Assembly (NCBI RefSeq): GCF_001684965.1
Contig: NZ_MAYG01000012.1
Coordinates: 496,001 to 560,000 of the forward strand
Direction of reading: 5' to 3'
DNA length: 64,000 nt
Source of the DNA: Chryseobacterium arthrosphaerae
GTDB lineage: Bacteria; Bacteroidota; Bacteroidia; Flavobacteriales; Weeksellaceae
The notes beneath the pieces were generated by a model that made no database searches, had not been told where the DNA came from, and was given only the letters and a program-made list of their open reading frames with translations. The translations under genes and the position numbers were made by a program. Of the stretch, positions 16,688-26,175 are shown one piece after another. Each line of letters opens with the position of its first letter. The stretch's first letter is position 1.

Positions 16688-18946
16688 TTAATCTCTGTTT
16701 TTTACAACGATCCAGCCTGAGAATGTTATCGGAGTGCTGTTTTTATTGTTTTCTTTCCATGAAATAGAATACCAGTAGTTGCCTGTAGGAACTTTTTTGC
16801 TGGTACTGGTGGTTCCGTTCCATTTGTAGCTATTGCTCTTATCCGCCTGGAATATCTTGTAGCCATATCTGTCAAAGATTCCGATTTCGAGGTTCTGTTT
16901 ACCCGCAAGGGCAGAATAATCAACAAAATCATTGATTCCGTCATCGTTCGGAGTAATAACGTTGATCAGGTTAGGGACAGTGATATCAACCTGGATAGGA
17001 GTACAGTTGTAGCTGTCTTTTACGAAGACCTTCGCTTCCCCTCTTGCTACATGGGTGAATACATTGGATTCCTGCCAGTTGATATTATCCAGTGAATATT
17101 GATAAGGAGGAGTTCCGCCGTTTACATATACTGTTACTGTGCTTCCGGAGATGTCAATATTGCTGATCACCGGATTTTCAGAAGCATATACAGTTACGGT
17201 CTGCAGGGCGGTACACTCTCCGGTTTTGAGTTTTACCCAATAAGTACCTACTCCCACATCCTTGATGCTTTGGGTCGTTGCTCCCGTACTCCATTCGTAG
17301 CTTTTGAAACCAGCGCCGGCATCCAGGGTGGTTTTGCTTTCCATACAGATGGTTTTGTCGATCAGTATTCTGGACAGCACCGGAGCAATTACCGTTAAAG
17401 TCACTTTTGCAACCGAGTAACATCCGTTCGTATTAAAGACTTTTACGTAAGCTACTCCGTTAGGTGCAATATACGCTGCGGGATTTGCAATTTTATTGGT
17501 TCCATTGATGGCATCGGTTAAAGAAGGATAATATTCTTTAGTCATTCCGTTTTGCGAAACTACAGCACCTGTAAGATTAAAAGAGGCTGTAGACGGATTG
17601 GTTTCGATGAAACAGGATTTTATTTCTGTATTATTTACAGCAACTGTCGGATGAATGTTCAGTGTAATTTTTGCAGTACTTACGCATCCCTGGGCAGTAG
17701 TAACCTTTACGTAAATGGTGGCTGCTGCAGATGCATAAGCGTAAGGATTGGTAATCTGATTGGTACCGTTATTCAGGTCGTAAAGGGTAGGATAGAACTC
17801 TTTCGTTACCCCTGTGAGTGTGGTGACGGCAGCGGAGTTGAGGTCAAATGTTGCTGTCCCTGCATTGTTATTGTTACATCCTGTGAGTGTAGCGTTGGTG
17901 GCTGCAAAAGGAGTAGGGTTAAGCTGTATGATTCCGTCGCCATTGTCACAAAGTGTTGCCGTAGGATCTTTGATGACCACTTTGATGGTCGTATTTCCTG
18001 AATATTGAAAACTTGCCGGATTGGCAATAGGAGTAGAGCTTCCCAATACATAATAGGTGAAAGTATAATTTCCAGGATTGTTGACAAATTGAGCATTGAA
18101 AGACGTAAGATCCACTAAGCCGTTTCCTGTCGCCGGATTTGTACATACAAACGGAGTGACGGTTGCATTCAAAATCGGAACCTTGTCTACAAATACTTTT
18201 GCATTTTTTATAGAGTGTCTCGCACTTGCGCCTCCGGTTGCGGCAGAAAAACCGAAATATCCCTGTGACATTCCTACAGCACCGCCTGAAGGGGCAAAAG
18301 ACTGGTCAACGATAAGTATACCGTCTATTCTTACCTTAATGATCCAGTTGGAAGGATTGGTAAGGTCTGTTTCCCCGTTCACTTCTACATGCCGGTAGAT
18401 ATCTGATACAAATGGTTTGGTAGGATTCAGGTCAGGAGAATGAAAGGTACTTCCCGGTGTGTTGTTGAATTCAATATTGTTACCGGCAGTATTATTGGTT
18501 CCGTACAGAATGTGTACCTTGCTCATCTGCCCTTCAGTAGTGTTGTTGAAAATGTCAAAACCTACCATAAGACCTGAGGCATTGGCTGGAATTCCCAGTC
18601 CTCCTCCGGATACAAATCCTGTGGGTGGATTGGCCAGGTACCAGAAAGTGAAACCGTCACCTCTTCCGAATTGTGTCGTTCCGTTTCCGTCAATTCTGAA
18701 ATCGAATTCCACTTTCCATTTGTCACAATAGCTTAGGGTGATAGGGGTGGCCAGTTTTATAGCTCCGTATCTGCTTGTCTGGTCGGTAGTTAGTCTGATG
18801 AAGTCTGTACTTACTACAGCATCGGAGACCAGGTCCCATCCTGTTGTATTAACCGGATTTCCGGCAAGTTGATAAGTTTGGGAAAGAAGTTTTCCCGGAA
18901 GGCAGAGTAAAACAGCCAGTAAAAAAATAAGTATATCTTTTTTCAT
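16688..18946 (-). CDS. L-type lectin domain protein with T9SS type B sorting domain (paralog 1)
   Basis: A protein of 752 residues: signal peptide (~1-22), legume/L-type lectin-like domain (~23-255; GDGFTFWYLANPP, VGFDIFNN, SQGYFGFSAATGG), beta-sandwich repeats (~265-530, marked by CNNNNAGTATFDLNSA), an Ig-like unit with YEWSTGATTQSI and GGTPPYQYSLDNINWQ, and a C-terminal gliding-motility-associated domain (~660-752; ITPNDDGINDFVDYSALAG, FDRYGYKIF, PTGNYWYSISW, GWIVVKNRD). The last domain targets the protein for T9SS export and surface attachment. It probably binds sugars outside the cell. It closely resembles the next gene and the gene at 23979-26054. Confidence 0.9.
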   Translation of the reverse strand: MKKDILIFLLAVLLCLPGKLLSQTYQLAGNPVNTTGWDLVSDAVVSTDFIRLTTDQTSRYGAIKLATPITLSYCDKWKVEFDFRIDGNGTTQFGRGDGFTFWYLANPPTGFVSGGGLGIPANASGLMVGFDIFNNTTEGQMSKVHILYGTNNTAGNNIEFNNTPGSTFHSPDLNPTKPFVSDIYRHVEVNGETDLTNPSNWIIKVRIDGILIVDQSFAPSGGAVGMSQGYFGFSAATGGASARHSIKNAKVFVDKVPILNATVTPFVCTNPATGNGLVDLTSFNAQFVNNPGNYTFTYYVLGSSTPIANPASFQYSGNTTIKVVIKDPTATLCDNGDGIIQLNPTPFAATNATLTGCNNNNAGTATFDLNSAAVTTLTGVTKEFYPTLYDLNNGTNQITNPYAYASAAATIYVKVTTAQGCVSTAKITLNIHPTVAVNNTEIKSCFIETNPSTASFNLTGAVVSQNGMTKEYYPSLTDAINGTNKIANPAAYIAPNGVAYVKVFNTNGCYSVAKVTLTVIAPVLSRILIDKTICMESKTTLDAGAGFKSYEWSTGATTQSIKDVGVGTYWVKLKTGECTALQTVTVYASENPVISNIDISGSTVTVYVNGGTPPYQYSLDNINWQESNVFTHVARGEAKVFVKDSYNCTPIQVDITVPNLINVITPNDDGINDFVDYSALAGKQNLEIGIFDRYGYKIFQADKSNSYKWNGTTSTSKKVPTGNYWYSISWKENNKNSTPITFSGWIVVKNRD

Positions 18947-19118
18947 AATGGTTGGATTGTGGTATTAATTAATTTTTACTTGATATTCAATTTATTTTCA
19001 TTTAACTATTTGATTATTGCGGGGATATTGTTGTTTTTCAGATGAAAAATACAGTTGGATGCTACTGAAGCAAAATCAGTGTTTCATTTTTATTCAGCTC
19101 AAAGGTTTCATATTTTAA

Positions 19119-19155
19119 CATCAAAACTACCCCGTATGAAGAGGTAGTTTTGATG
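19119..19155 (-). terminator. Stem-loop after the second lectin/T9SS gene
   Basis: A perfect 13-bp stem (CATCAAAACTACC at 19119-19131, GGTAGTTTTGATG at 19143-19155) 8 bases past the stop at 19164. No strong T-run follows, so termination may rely on the stem alone. Confidence 0.65.
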
Positions 19156-19163
19156 TAAAGTGT

Positions 19164-21425
19164 TTATTCTCTGTTTTTTACCAATACCCAGCCGGAGTAT
19201 TTGGTCTCAGTATTGTTTTTATTGTTTTCATTCCATGAGATGGTGTACCAGTATGTGCCTGTCAGTACTTTTTTACCTGATGCTGTTCCGTCCCAGGTGA
19301 AATTTCTCATTTTATTCGCTTCATAAAGCTTATTGCCATATCTGTCATATACTGTGAATATCAGATTTTTCTTATAAGCCAGTGCAGAATAATCAATAAA
19401 ATCATTGATGTTGTCTCCATTAGGAGTAATGGCATTGATCAGATTAGGAACCGTAATCTGAACTTCAACAGGGGGGCAGTTATAGAAATCTTTTACAAAA
19501 ACCCTTACTTCTCCTCTTGCCAGACCTGTAAATACATTGGAAGGCTGCCATTTTATCCCGTCTAAAGAATACTGATAAGGTGGCGTTCCTCCTGAAACAT
19601 TTACGGTAATGGTATTGTTGTCAATGTCAATGCTTGAGATGACAGGATTAGGAGACGGATTTACTTTTACCATCTGGGTTGTAATACAGTTTCCTGTTTT
19701 AAGTTTCACCCAGTAAAGGCCTACTCCAATATTTTTAATGGATGAGGTTGTTTCGCCGGTACTCCATTCATAGCCATCGAAACCGGGACCTGCATCCAGG
19801 TCTGTTTTATCACCAATGCAGATTGTCTTGTCTTTCAGAATGGCAGATGGGGTTGGAGGGAGAACGGCCAGATTGATTTTGGCAATGTTAAAACATCCGT
19901 TGGCATCCGTTACTTTTGCGTATACGGCTGTGCTTGTAGAAATATACTGAAGGAAGTTGATGATCTCATTGGTTCCGCTCAGTGCATTGGCTATTGAAGT
20001 ATAGTATTTTTTGGTGACGCCGCTGGTTAAAGAAGTTACATCTGCGGTTGTCAGGTTAAAGATAGCACTGGAAATATTATTCTCAATGAAACATGACTTG
20101 AGTGTAGCTTCTTTGACAGGAGTGTCAGGGTAAAAAGCCAGGGTGATTTTTGCCGTACCTGTACATCCCAGGGGAGTTGTCACTTTTACATAAACTACAC
20201 CCGGAGCCGACAGATAATTATCAGGAGTCATAATCTCGTTGGTACCTGCATTCAGATCACTCAGTGTTTTGTAGTACTTTTTAGTAACTCCCTGAACGTT
20301 GGTTACATTAGCTGAGTTAAGATTAAAGATAGCGGTTCCTGCCTTGTTGTTATTACACATTGTAATAGTCTTGTCTTCAGCTTTGAAAGGCGCAAGGACC
20401 AATTGAATTTTTCCGTCCGGATTATCACATAATATTCCTGCATTATCTTTAATAATGACTGTGACGGTGGTATTGGCGCTGAACTGGAAATTTACCGGAT
20501 TGGCGATAGGAGTGCCGCCCTGCATATAAGAAAAAGTATAATTGGCAGGATTGCTGACGAACTGGGAGTTGAAGGTCGTCAGATTCACACTTCCGAGTCC
20601 TGTTGTTGGGTTAGGACAGAAAGACTGCGTCACCGAATTCTGTAAAATAGGAACTTTATCCGTATAAATCTTAACGTTCTTTACAGCATGTCTGGCACTG
20701 GCTGCTCCGGTAGAGGCGGAGAATCCAAAATATCCCTGGGTCATGGTGGCAGCTCCTGCAGAAGGTGCGAAAGACTGTGAAGTAATGGTATTGCCATCGA
20801 TCTTTACTGTGATGATCCAGTTGGCTGGTACTGCGGGATCTACTGTTCCTGTAACTTCTACATGTTTGTAAGTACTTCCTGTAAAAGGCTGGGTAGAATT
20901 GAGGTCCGGTGAGTGGAATGAACTGCCTGCGGTATTGTAGTACTCCAGACCATTGGTATCGGTAGTATTGGGAACTACCCCATATGCAACGTGAACTTTA
21001 CTCATCAGCCCGCCGCCGCCCATATTATTATAGATATCAAAACCTACAATAAGGCCTGTTGCGTTTTGCGGAATTCCTAATCCTGCTCCCTGTTGGCTGG
21101 TAACGGGTGGGTTGGCAAGGTACCAGAAAGCAAATCCGTCTCCCTTTCCGGAAGAAGTACCGTTTCCGTCAATTCTGAAATCAAATTCAACCCGCCACTT
21201 GTCACAATATTTAAGATTGATGGGGTCGTTTAGTTTTATTGAACCGGATTTATTGGTCAGATCTTCGGTAAGCATGATGAAATCTGTATTCGCAGATGCA
21301 TCAGGAACAATAGTCCATCCGGTAGTATTTATAGGGTTTCCGGTAAGCTGATACGTCTGGGAAAAAGATTTTCCCGATATACAGAGAAAGAAAACCGATA
21401 AGTAAAATAATAGATTTTTATTCAT
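19164..21425 (-). CDS. L-type lectin domain protein with T9SS type B sorting domain (paralog 2)
   Basis: A protein of 753 residues with the same order as paralog 1: signal peptide ending SGKSFSQ, lectin-like domain (~24-255; GDGFAFWYLANPPV, GLIVGFDIYNN, TQGYFGFSASTGA), repeats marked by CNNNKAGTAIFNLNSA, the WSTGETTSSI and GGTPPYQYSLDGIKWQ units, and the C-terminal type B sorting domain (ITPNGDNINDFIDYSALAY, VYDRYGNKLY, LTGTYWYTISW, GWVLVKNRE). It is a secreted, surface-anchored probable sugar-binding protein. The intergenic gap to paralog 1 is 217 bases and each gene has its own terminator. Tandem duplication is the simplest origin. Confidence 0.9.
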   Translation of the reverse strand: MNKNLLFYLSVFFLCISGKSFSQTYQLTGNPINTTGWTIVPDASANTDFIMLTEDLTNKSGSIKLNDPINLKYCDKWRVEFDFRIDGNGTSSGKGDGFAFWYLANPPVTSQQGAGLGIPQNATGLIVGFDIYNNMGGGGLMSKVHVAYGVVPNTTDTNGLEYYNTAGSSFHSPDLNSTQPFTGSTYKHVEVTGTVDPAVPANWIITVKIDGNTITSQSFAPSAGAATMTQGYFGFSASTGAASARHAVKNVKIYTDKVPILQNSVTQSFCPNPTTGLGSVNLTTFNSQFVSNPANYTFSYMQGGTPIANPVNFQFSANTTVTVIIKDNAGILCDNPDGKIQLVLAPFKAEDKTITMCNNNKAGTAIFNLNSANVTNVQGVTKKYYKTLSDLNAGTNEIMTPDNYLSAPGVVYVKVTTPLGCTGTAKITLAFYPDTPVKEATLKSCFIENNISSAIFNLTTADVTSLTSGVTKKYYTSIANALSGTNEIINFLQYISTSTAVYAKVTDANGCFNIAKINLAVLPPTPSAILKDKTICIGDKTDLDAGPGFDGYEWSTGETTSSIKNIGVGLYWVKLKTGNCITTQMVKVNPSPNPVISSIDIDNNTITVNVSGGTPPYQYSLDGIKWQPSNVFTGLARGEVRVFVKDFYNCPPVEVQITVPNLINAITPNGDNINDFIDYSALAYKKNLIFTVYDRYGNKLYEANKMRNFTWDGTASGKKVLTGTYWYTISWNENNKNNTETKYSGWVLVKNRE

Positions 21426-21591
21426 TTAACTGGGACTTAGATTAAATAAGTAAAGATATTAAATCCCAATCAATAAATGTGTATTTAATGTTAATTTTGT
21501 TAAAACTTTCAATTATTTTTCAAAAAACAATCTTTCTTGTGATGAAATTACGAATGTTATACGTTAAATTCTATGTTTGTGTTAAATTGAT

Positions 21592-22068
21592 TCAGAAGAG
21601 CGTGTTGTTGTCAATGCCTTCAAAGTAAGTATCGATCTCAAGATCCTGAGAAGCCGCAGCAGCTACAGCCAGCTTGTCACAAAGTTCATTTTCAAAATGT
21701 CCTGCATGCCCTTTTATCCAATGCATTTTAGGGGTATGCTTATTGTATAACTCAACGAATTTTTTCCAGAGATCAGGGTTTTTTACATTTTTCCATCCTC
21801 TTTTGATCCATCCTGAGATCCAGTTTTGGTTGATGGCATCAGATACATATTTGCTGTCTGTATATATATGAATCTCATTTTCTGCAGACTTCAGCTTTTC
21901 CAGCGCCGTGATGACGGCCAGGAGTTCCATTCTGTTGTTGGTCGTTTTCCGGAATCCTTTAGAAAAAGTTTTCTGATAGTTTTTTTCCGGAACGCGCATG
22001 AGAATTCCATATCCTCCTTTTCCGGGATTTCCGCTGCAAGCTCCGTCTGTATAAATATTGATCCTCAA
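21592..22068 (-). CDS. rnhA: Ribonuclease HI
   Basis: A protein of 158 residues, normal length for the E. coli-type enzyme. The catalytic residues are visible: Asp in YTDGACSGNPG, Glu in NRMELLAVI, Asp in IYTDSKYV and the handle-region His/Asp toward the C-terminus (KGHAGHFENELCD). It cuts RNA in RNA-DNA hybrids in the cytosol (Okazaki primers, R-loops). It is 54 bases downstream of dnaB on the same strand, so co-expression is likely, and it lies between two T9SS protein genes. Confidence 0.95.
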   Translation of the reverse strand: MRINIYTDGACSGNPGKGGYGILMRVPEKNYQKTFSKGFRKTTNNRMELLAVITALEKLKSAENEIHIYTDSKYVSDAINQNWISGWIKRGWKNVKNPDLWKKFVELYNKHTPKMHWIKGHAGHFENELCDKLAVAAAASQDLEIDTYFEGIDNNTLF

Positions 22069-22122
22069 AACTTTTTTCGTAAAATAGTATTATTTAAGTT
22101 TAAATTAAAAATAGATTACAAC

Positions 22123-23709
22123 TTAAAAAGGAAAATCATCATCATCATCGAAATCATTCATTGATGAACCTGAAAGTTTTGAACTGTCCGGAAGATCAAA
22201 TGCCGCTCCTGGCTGAATGGTTGTTTTGATCTTGTCAAAACCGCTTGGCTCTCCGAAATTAGAAGGATATCCTCCGCCTGCGCCACCATCCAAAGCCGCC
22301 TCAATATCTCCGAATTTGGCAAAATGTTTTAAGAAAGACAATCTGACATCCGCCGTGGCACCATTCCTGTGCTTGGCAATGATCAATTCAGCCTGGTTTT
22401 CTGTAGAGGTTTCCTGTCCTTCTTCGTCATTATCCCAAACGGTGATTTTATAATATTCAGGTCTGAAGATGAAAGATACGATATCGGCATCCTGCTCAAT
22501 CGCTCCGGATTCCCTAAGGTCAGAAAGCTGAGGTCTCTTTCCGGGACGGGTTTCCACACTTCTTGAAAGCTGGGAAAGGGCAATTACCGGTACATTCAGT
22601 TCTTTTGCGATAGCTTTTAATGAACGTGAAATCATGGAGATCTCCTGTTCACGGTTTCCAACTCCTTTTCCGCCTCCACCTGCGGTCATTAGCTGAAGGT
22701 AGTCGACCATGATCAGCCTTACCCCGTGCTGCATTACCAGTCTCCGGCATTTTGCACGGAAGTCGAATATCGAAAGGGAAGGGGTTTCGTCAATATATAA
22801 AGGAGCGTTTTCCAGTTCGGATACATTAGAGAACAGTCTCTGCCATTCTTCATCGTCCAGGGTTCCTTTTCTGAGTTTTTCAGATGAAATTCTGGTCTCG
22901 GAAGCAATCATCCTGGTGATAAGCTGTACAGAAGCCATCTCGAGAGAGAAAAGGGCCATAGGGATCTTGTGTCCAACGGCAATATTTCTTGCCATGGAAA
23001 GAAGAAATGCCGTTTTCCCCATCGCCGGACGGGCGGCAATAATGATGAGGTCGGAATTCTGCCAGCCCCCTGTTTCTTTATCCACGTCCCTGAATCCTGA
23101 AGGTACTCCGGAAAGTCCCTGCTTATCTTTTAAAGACTTAATCGTATCAATAGCCTGTTTTACCAATGAATTGGCGGTATCGAATCCCTTTTTAATTGTT
23201 CCGTTGGTGATTTCGAAGAATGACTGTTCTGCTTTGTCCAAAAGCTCAAAAACATCTGTAGACTCTTTATAGGAAGAGTCAATGACATTGGCAGAAACAT
23301 TGATAAGGCTTCTTAAAATATATTTTTCAAGAATAACACGTACGTGATATTCAATATGGGCAGATGAGCTTACTCCCATGGTCAGGTCAATGATGTAGTG
23401 GTCACCACCGGCCTGGCTGAGTTTATCTTCTTTTTTCAGCTCCTGGATAATCGTCATCAGGTCTACGGGGTGGTTTCCCTCATAGAGTTTTAAGATGGTG
23501 GAAAAGATGATCTGATGTCTGGGATCATAAAATACTTCAGGGGTAAGAAGGTCGATGGAATGGTCAAGCCCTTTTTTGTCAATCAAAAAAGTTCCGATTA
23601 CAAGCCTTTCGAAGTCCACTGCATTGGGAGGCATTTTTCCATCCGCAATAGACAGTTCTTTTGCAAAGTTTCCGTGTGTCAGGGATGATAATGTTTCTTT
23701 CTGCGCCAT
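22123..23709 (-). CDS. dnaB: Replicative DNA helicase DnaB
   Basis: A protein of 528 residues: N-terminal DnaG-binding helical domain (PPNAVDFERLVIGTFLIDKK), linker, and RecA-like ATPase with Walker A ARPAMGKTAF, Walker B RLIMVDYLQLM and the SQLSRSVE motif. It is the hexameric fork helicase. No intein is present. The last residues, MNDFDDDDDFPF, form an acidic tip very like the SSB C-terminal tail (DFDDDIPF). A -7 element TATCTTTG ends 4 bases before the ATG, so the mRNA is probably leaderless. rnhA follows downstream. Confidence 0.96.
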   Translation of the reverse strand: MAQKETLSSLTHGNFAKELSIADGKMPPNAVDFERLVIGTFLIDKKGLDHSIDLLTPEVFYDPRHQIIFSTILKLYEGNHPVDLMTIIQELKKEDKLSQAGGDHYIIDLTMGVSSSAHIEYHVRVILEKYILRSLINVSANVIDSSYKESTDVFELLDKAEQSFFEITNGTIKKGFDTANSLVKQAIDTIKSLKDKQGLSGVPSGFRDVDKETGGWQNSDLIIIAARPAMGKTAFLLSMARNIAVGHKIPMALFSLEMASVQLITRMIASETRISSEKLRKGTLDDEEWQRLFSNVSELENAPLYIDETPSLSIFDFRAKCRRLVMQHGVRLIMVDYLQLMTAGGGGKGVGNREQEISMISRSLKAIAKELNVPVIALSQLSRSVETRPGKRPQLSDLRESGAIEQDADIVSFIFRPEYYKITVWDNDEEGQETSTENQAELIIAKHRNGATADVRLSFLKHFAKFGDIEAALDGGAGGGYPSNFGEPSGFDKIKTTIQPGAAFDLPDSSKLSGSSMNDFDDDDDFPF

Positions 23710-23713
23710 GTTG

Positions 23714-23721
23714 CAAAGATA
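23714..23721 (-). promoter_or_regulatory. -7 element 4 bases before the dnaB ATG
   Basis: TATCTTTG on the minus strand, exact TAnnTTTG match, followed by CAAC and then the ATG at 23709. Confidence 0.5.
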
Positions 23722-23812
23722 GTTTATTTAAAAAATATTTAAAAAATAGTATTCAACAAATTATTCGCAGTGTTTCGGAAAATGCTGTTAACAGGAGATT
23801 CATGATGTTGAT

Positions 23813-23840
23813 AAAAAAATCACCTTCGAACACGATGATT
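23813..23840 (-). terminator. Possible second terminator upstream of dnaB
   Basis: On the minus strand AATCATC pairs with GGTGATT (7 bp, one G-T) and is followed by seven T. With the hairpin at 23934-23960 it would insulate dnaB from the upstream T9SS gene. Confidence 0.5.
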
Positions 23841-23933
23841 TTTAACAGGATCCAATGGAAAGTTAATCTTGGTTTTTGTTTTTACAACAGGCCTCAGAAC
23901 GGCATAACTGTTAATTATTATGGATTAAAAATG

Positions 23934-23960
23934 AAAAAAGCCGCTGAAAGCGGCTTTTTT
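23934..23960 (-). terminator. Terminator of the third T9SS type B gene
   Basis: AAAAAAGCCGCT-GAA-AGCGGCTTTTTT: a perfect stem with A- and T-runs on both sides, so it can act in both directions. It lies 18 bases past the stop at 23979. Confidence 0.9.
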
Positions 23961-23978
23961 ACATATGATAAAGAAAAA

Positions 23979-26054
23979 TTATTCTCTGTTTTTTACAACA
24001 ATCCAACCTGAGAATTTGAATGGTGTATTCTTTGCGTTGTTCTCGTTCCAGGTTACGGTATACCAGTAGGTACCTGTTGGTATGTTTTTGCCGGATAATT
24101 TACCGTCCCATTTATAACCGTTCGTTTTATCACCTTGGTGGATTTTTGTTCCGTATCGGTCAAAAATAGTCAATACAAGATTTTGTTTATCTGCAATCGC
24201 TGAATAATCTACTGTATCATTTACACCATCCCCGTTTGGAGTAATAATGTTGATAAGGTTAGGAACCAGTACGTTTATTTCGATAGGCTCACAGTCGTAA
24301 GCATCTTTTACATATACTTTGTAGCTGCCTCTTGCAATGTTTTTGAATACATTAGATGTCTGCCATTGGATTTTATCCATAGAGTACTGGTAATCCGGTG
24401 TTCCTCCTATAACATTTACAGTCACTGTAGTGTTAGAGATATCGATGCTTGTTACAACCGGCTGTTCGGAAGGATATACCTTTACAGTCTGAGTGGTAAC
24501 ACATTCTCCGGTTTTTAGTTTTACCCAATAAGTACCCACTCCAACATTACTGATCGATTGTGTTGTAGCACCTGTGCTCCATTCGTAGCTCTTGAATCCT
24601 GGTCCTGCATCCAGGGTCGTAGTGTCTTCTATACAGATGATTTTGTCAACAAGAACGCTTGACGTTACAGGAGGAATAACTGTTAAATTTATTTTTACAA
24701 TAACATAACATCCTCTGTTGTCACTCACTCTTACGTATACTACACCGTTTGGAGCGATATAAGTCTTAGGGTTTAAGATTTCATTCGTTGCATCTATAGC
24801 ATCCGTTAATGAAGGGAAGTATCTCTTAGTAGTTGTTGCTGTAGGGGTTGTAACGGAAGCGTTATCAAGATTGAATAAACCTGTAGATGGATTTGATTCT
24901 ATGAAACAAGCTCTGATATCAGCATCTTTTGCAATGATCTGCGGATAGAACTTCAGGGTAATTTCTGCGATGTCTGTACAGCCAAACTGAGAAGTTACTT
25001 TTACATAGATTTTTCCTTCGGCAGAAACAAACTGATAAATATTAGTGATCTCATTGATTCCGTTGTTCAGGTCGTATAGCGTGTGATAGTATTTCTTAGT
25101 TGCAGTCGGGTCGTCAAAAACATTGGCTGTTGTAAGGTCAAAAGTTGCAGTTCCGGCATTGTTGTTATTACACATGGTCAGCGTTGCATTGTTCGCCTTG
25201 ATCTTTCCGTCTCTGAATTTAAATTTACCGGTCTGTCTACACTTATTGATAGGGTTATTAGGATTGGTAGGGTCGGTGTAGCTGATGCTGTAAAAATAGA
25301 TACCTGTTGTTGTTACCGTCTGAGGACCTGTAATAGGGTTGCTGGCAGTTAAAGCATCATTTTGACTGGTATGATAAGTAACAGTAAAATTAGGATTACC
25401 GTTAAGAATACCTGTTGATAAGGATGCGAAATCAAAAGTAGCCGGATTGGTACAGATGGTTACCTCTCTTGGATCTGCAGGGTTCGCTGCCGGTTGTCCC
25501 GGTGGATTAAACGGGTACGGCTGTACGGCAGGGTCAGAGAAAGGAGAAGATAAAGTAGCAGTTCCGCCCCAGTGCATTTTAAATCCGTTTGCTGACAAAC
25601 TGTGGTTGTTAACTATCAGATAATAGGTTTCACCAGGAAGTACATCCATGTATTTTGCCCATCTGTCACCTCCTACAGGGTCGCATAGGTCTGTAGCAGT
25701 CATGTTAAGTCCTGTGATTCCTCTTGCTGAAGCATAAGAACCACGAAGGGGTGTACCTCTGTTGGCACAGGTTTTATTAGGACCGAATACGGCAAAGTCA
25801 TAGTCGTCTTCGGTTATAGCATTAGGGATAATTTCAAAGGTAAGTGTACCGGCGGTCGCAATAGTGAAGGTATACCATACTGAATATCTTTCGTTGGTAA
25901 GACATCCCCCAATGGTTTCCAGGGTATCACCGTTACCGTCCGGAGTATATGAAATATCTGTATTACCACAAACTGCCATAGCTGATGAACAGTCTGATTG
26001 AGCATAGAAAATATGCGAAAATATAATTAGAAAAAGGAGTAATGTTTTTTTCAT
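23979..26054 (-). CDS. T9SS type B sorting domain surface protein (paralog 3, no lectin domain)
   Basis: A protein of 691 residues. A signal peptide (ending HIFYAQ) is followed by an N-terminal domain (~20-170; SDCSSAMAVCGNTDISY, ERYSVWYTFTIATAGTLTF, GETYYLIVNNHS) that replaces the lectin domain of paralogs 1 and 2 and resembles pre-peptidase-type beta-sandwich modules. From about residue 290 it matches the other two: CNNNNAGTATFDLTTA repeat, YEWSTGATTQSI, GGTPDYQYSMDKIQWQ, then ITPNGDGVNDTVDYSA, FDRYGTKIH and GWIVVKNRE at the end. It is exported by T9SS and displayed on the surface. The N-terminal swap with shared C-terminal repeats suggests domain shuffling by recombination. Confidence 0.9.
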   Translation of the reverse strand: MKKTLLLFLIIFSHIFYAQSDCSSAMAVCGNTDISYTPDGNGDTLETIGGCLTNERYSVWYTFTIATAGTLTFEIIPNAITEDDYDFAVFGPNKTCANRGTPLRGSYASARGITGLNMTATDLCDPVGGDRWAKYMDVLPGETYYLIVNNHSLSANGFKMHWGGTATLSSPFSDPAVQPYPFNPPGQPAANPADPREVTICTNPATFDFASLSTGILNGNPNFTVTYHTSQNDALTASNPITGPQTVTTTGIYFYSISYTDPTNPNNPINKCRQTGKFKFRDGKIKANNATLTMCNNNNAGTATFDLTTANVFDDPTATKKYYHTLYDLNNGINEITNIYQFVSAEGKIYVKVTSQFGCTDIAEITLKFYPQIIAKDADIRACFIESNPSTGLFNLDNASVTTPTATTTKRYFPSLTDAIDATNEILNPKTYIAPNGVVYVRVSDNRGCYVIVKINLTVIPPVTSSVLVDKIICIEDTTTLDAGPGFKSYEWSTGATTQSISNVGVGTYWVKLKTGECVTTQTVKVYPSEQPVVTSIDISNTTVTVNVIGGTPDYQYSMDKIQWQTSNVFKNIARGSYKVYVKDAYDCEPIEINVLVPNLINIITPNGDGVNDTVDYSAIADKQNLVLTIFDRYGTKIHQGDKTNGYKWDGKLSGKNIPTGTYWYTVTWNENNAKNTPFKFSGWIVVKNRE

Positions 26055-26175
26055 AAGAGAAGATTTGAAAAAAATGTTTAAACTGTAGCAATTAAAAGAT
26101 TACTGTATGGATGCCACTTTCGTGAGAGCGGTGTTAACCTTTTTTCTGATAGAATTTCTTACAGTTCTTTTAATT

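Noticed and set aside
16688..21425. Repeated segments in the T9SS genes considered as a possible repeat array or CRISPR.
   Set aside because: The similarity is at the protein-domain level with irregular spacing; no identical short repeats with unique spacers were seen anywhere in the window.
22709..23272. A 187-codon plus-strand open frame opposite dnaB.
   Set aside because: Antisense to a conserved essential gene; no motif or upstream element supports it.
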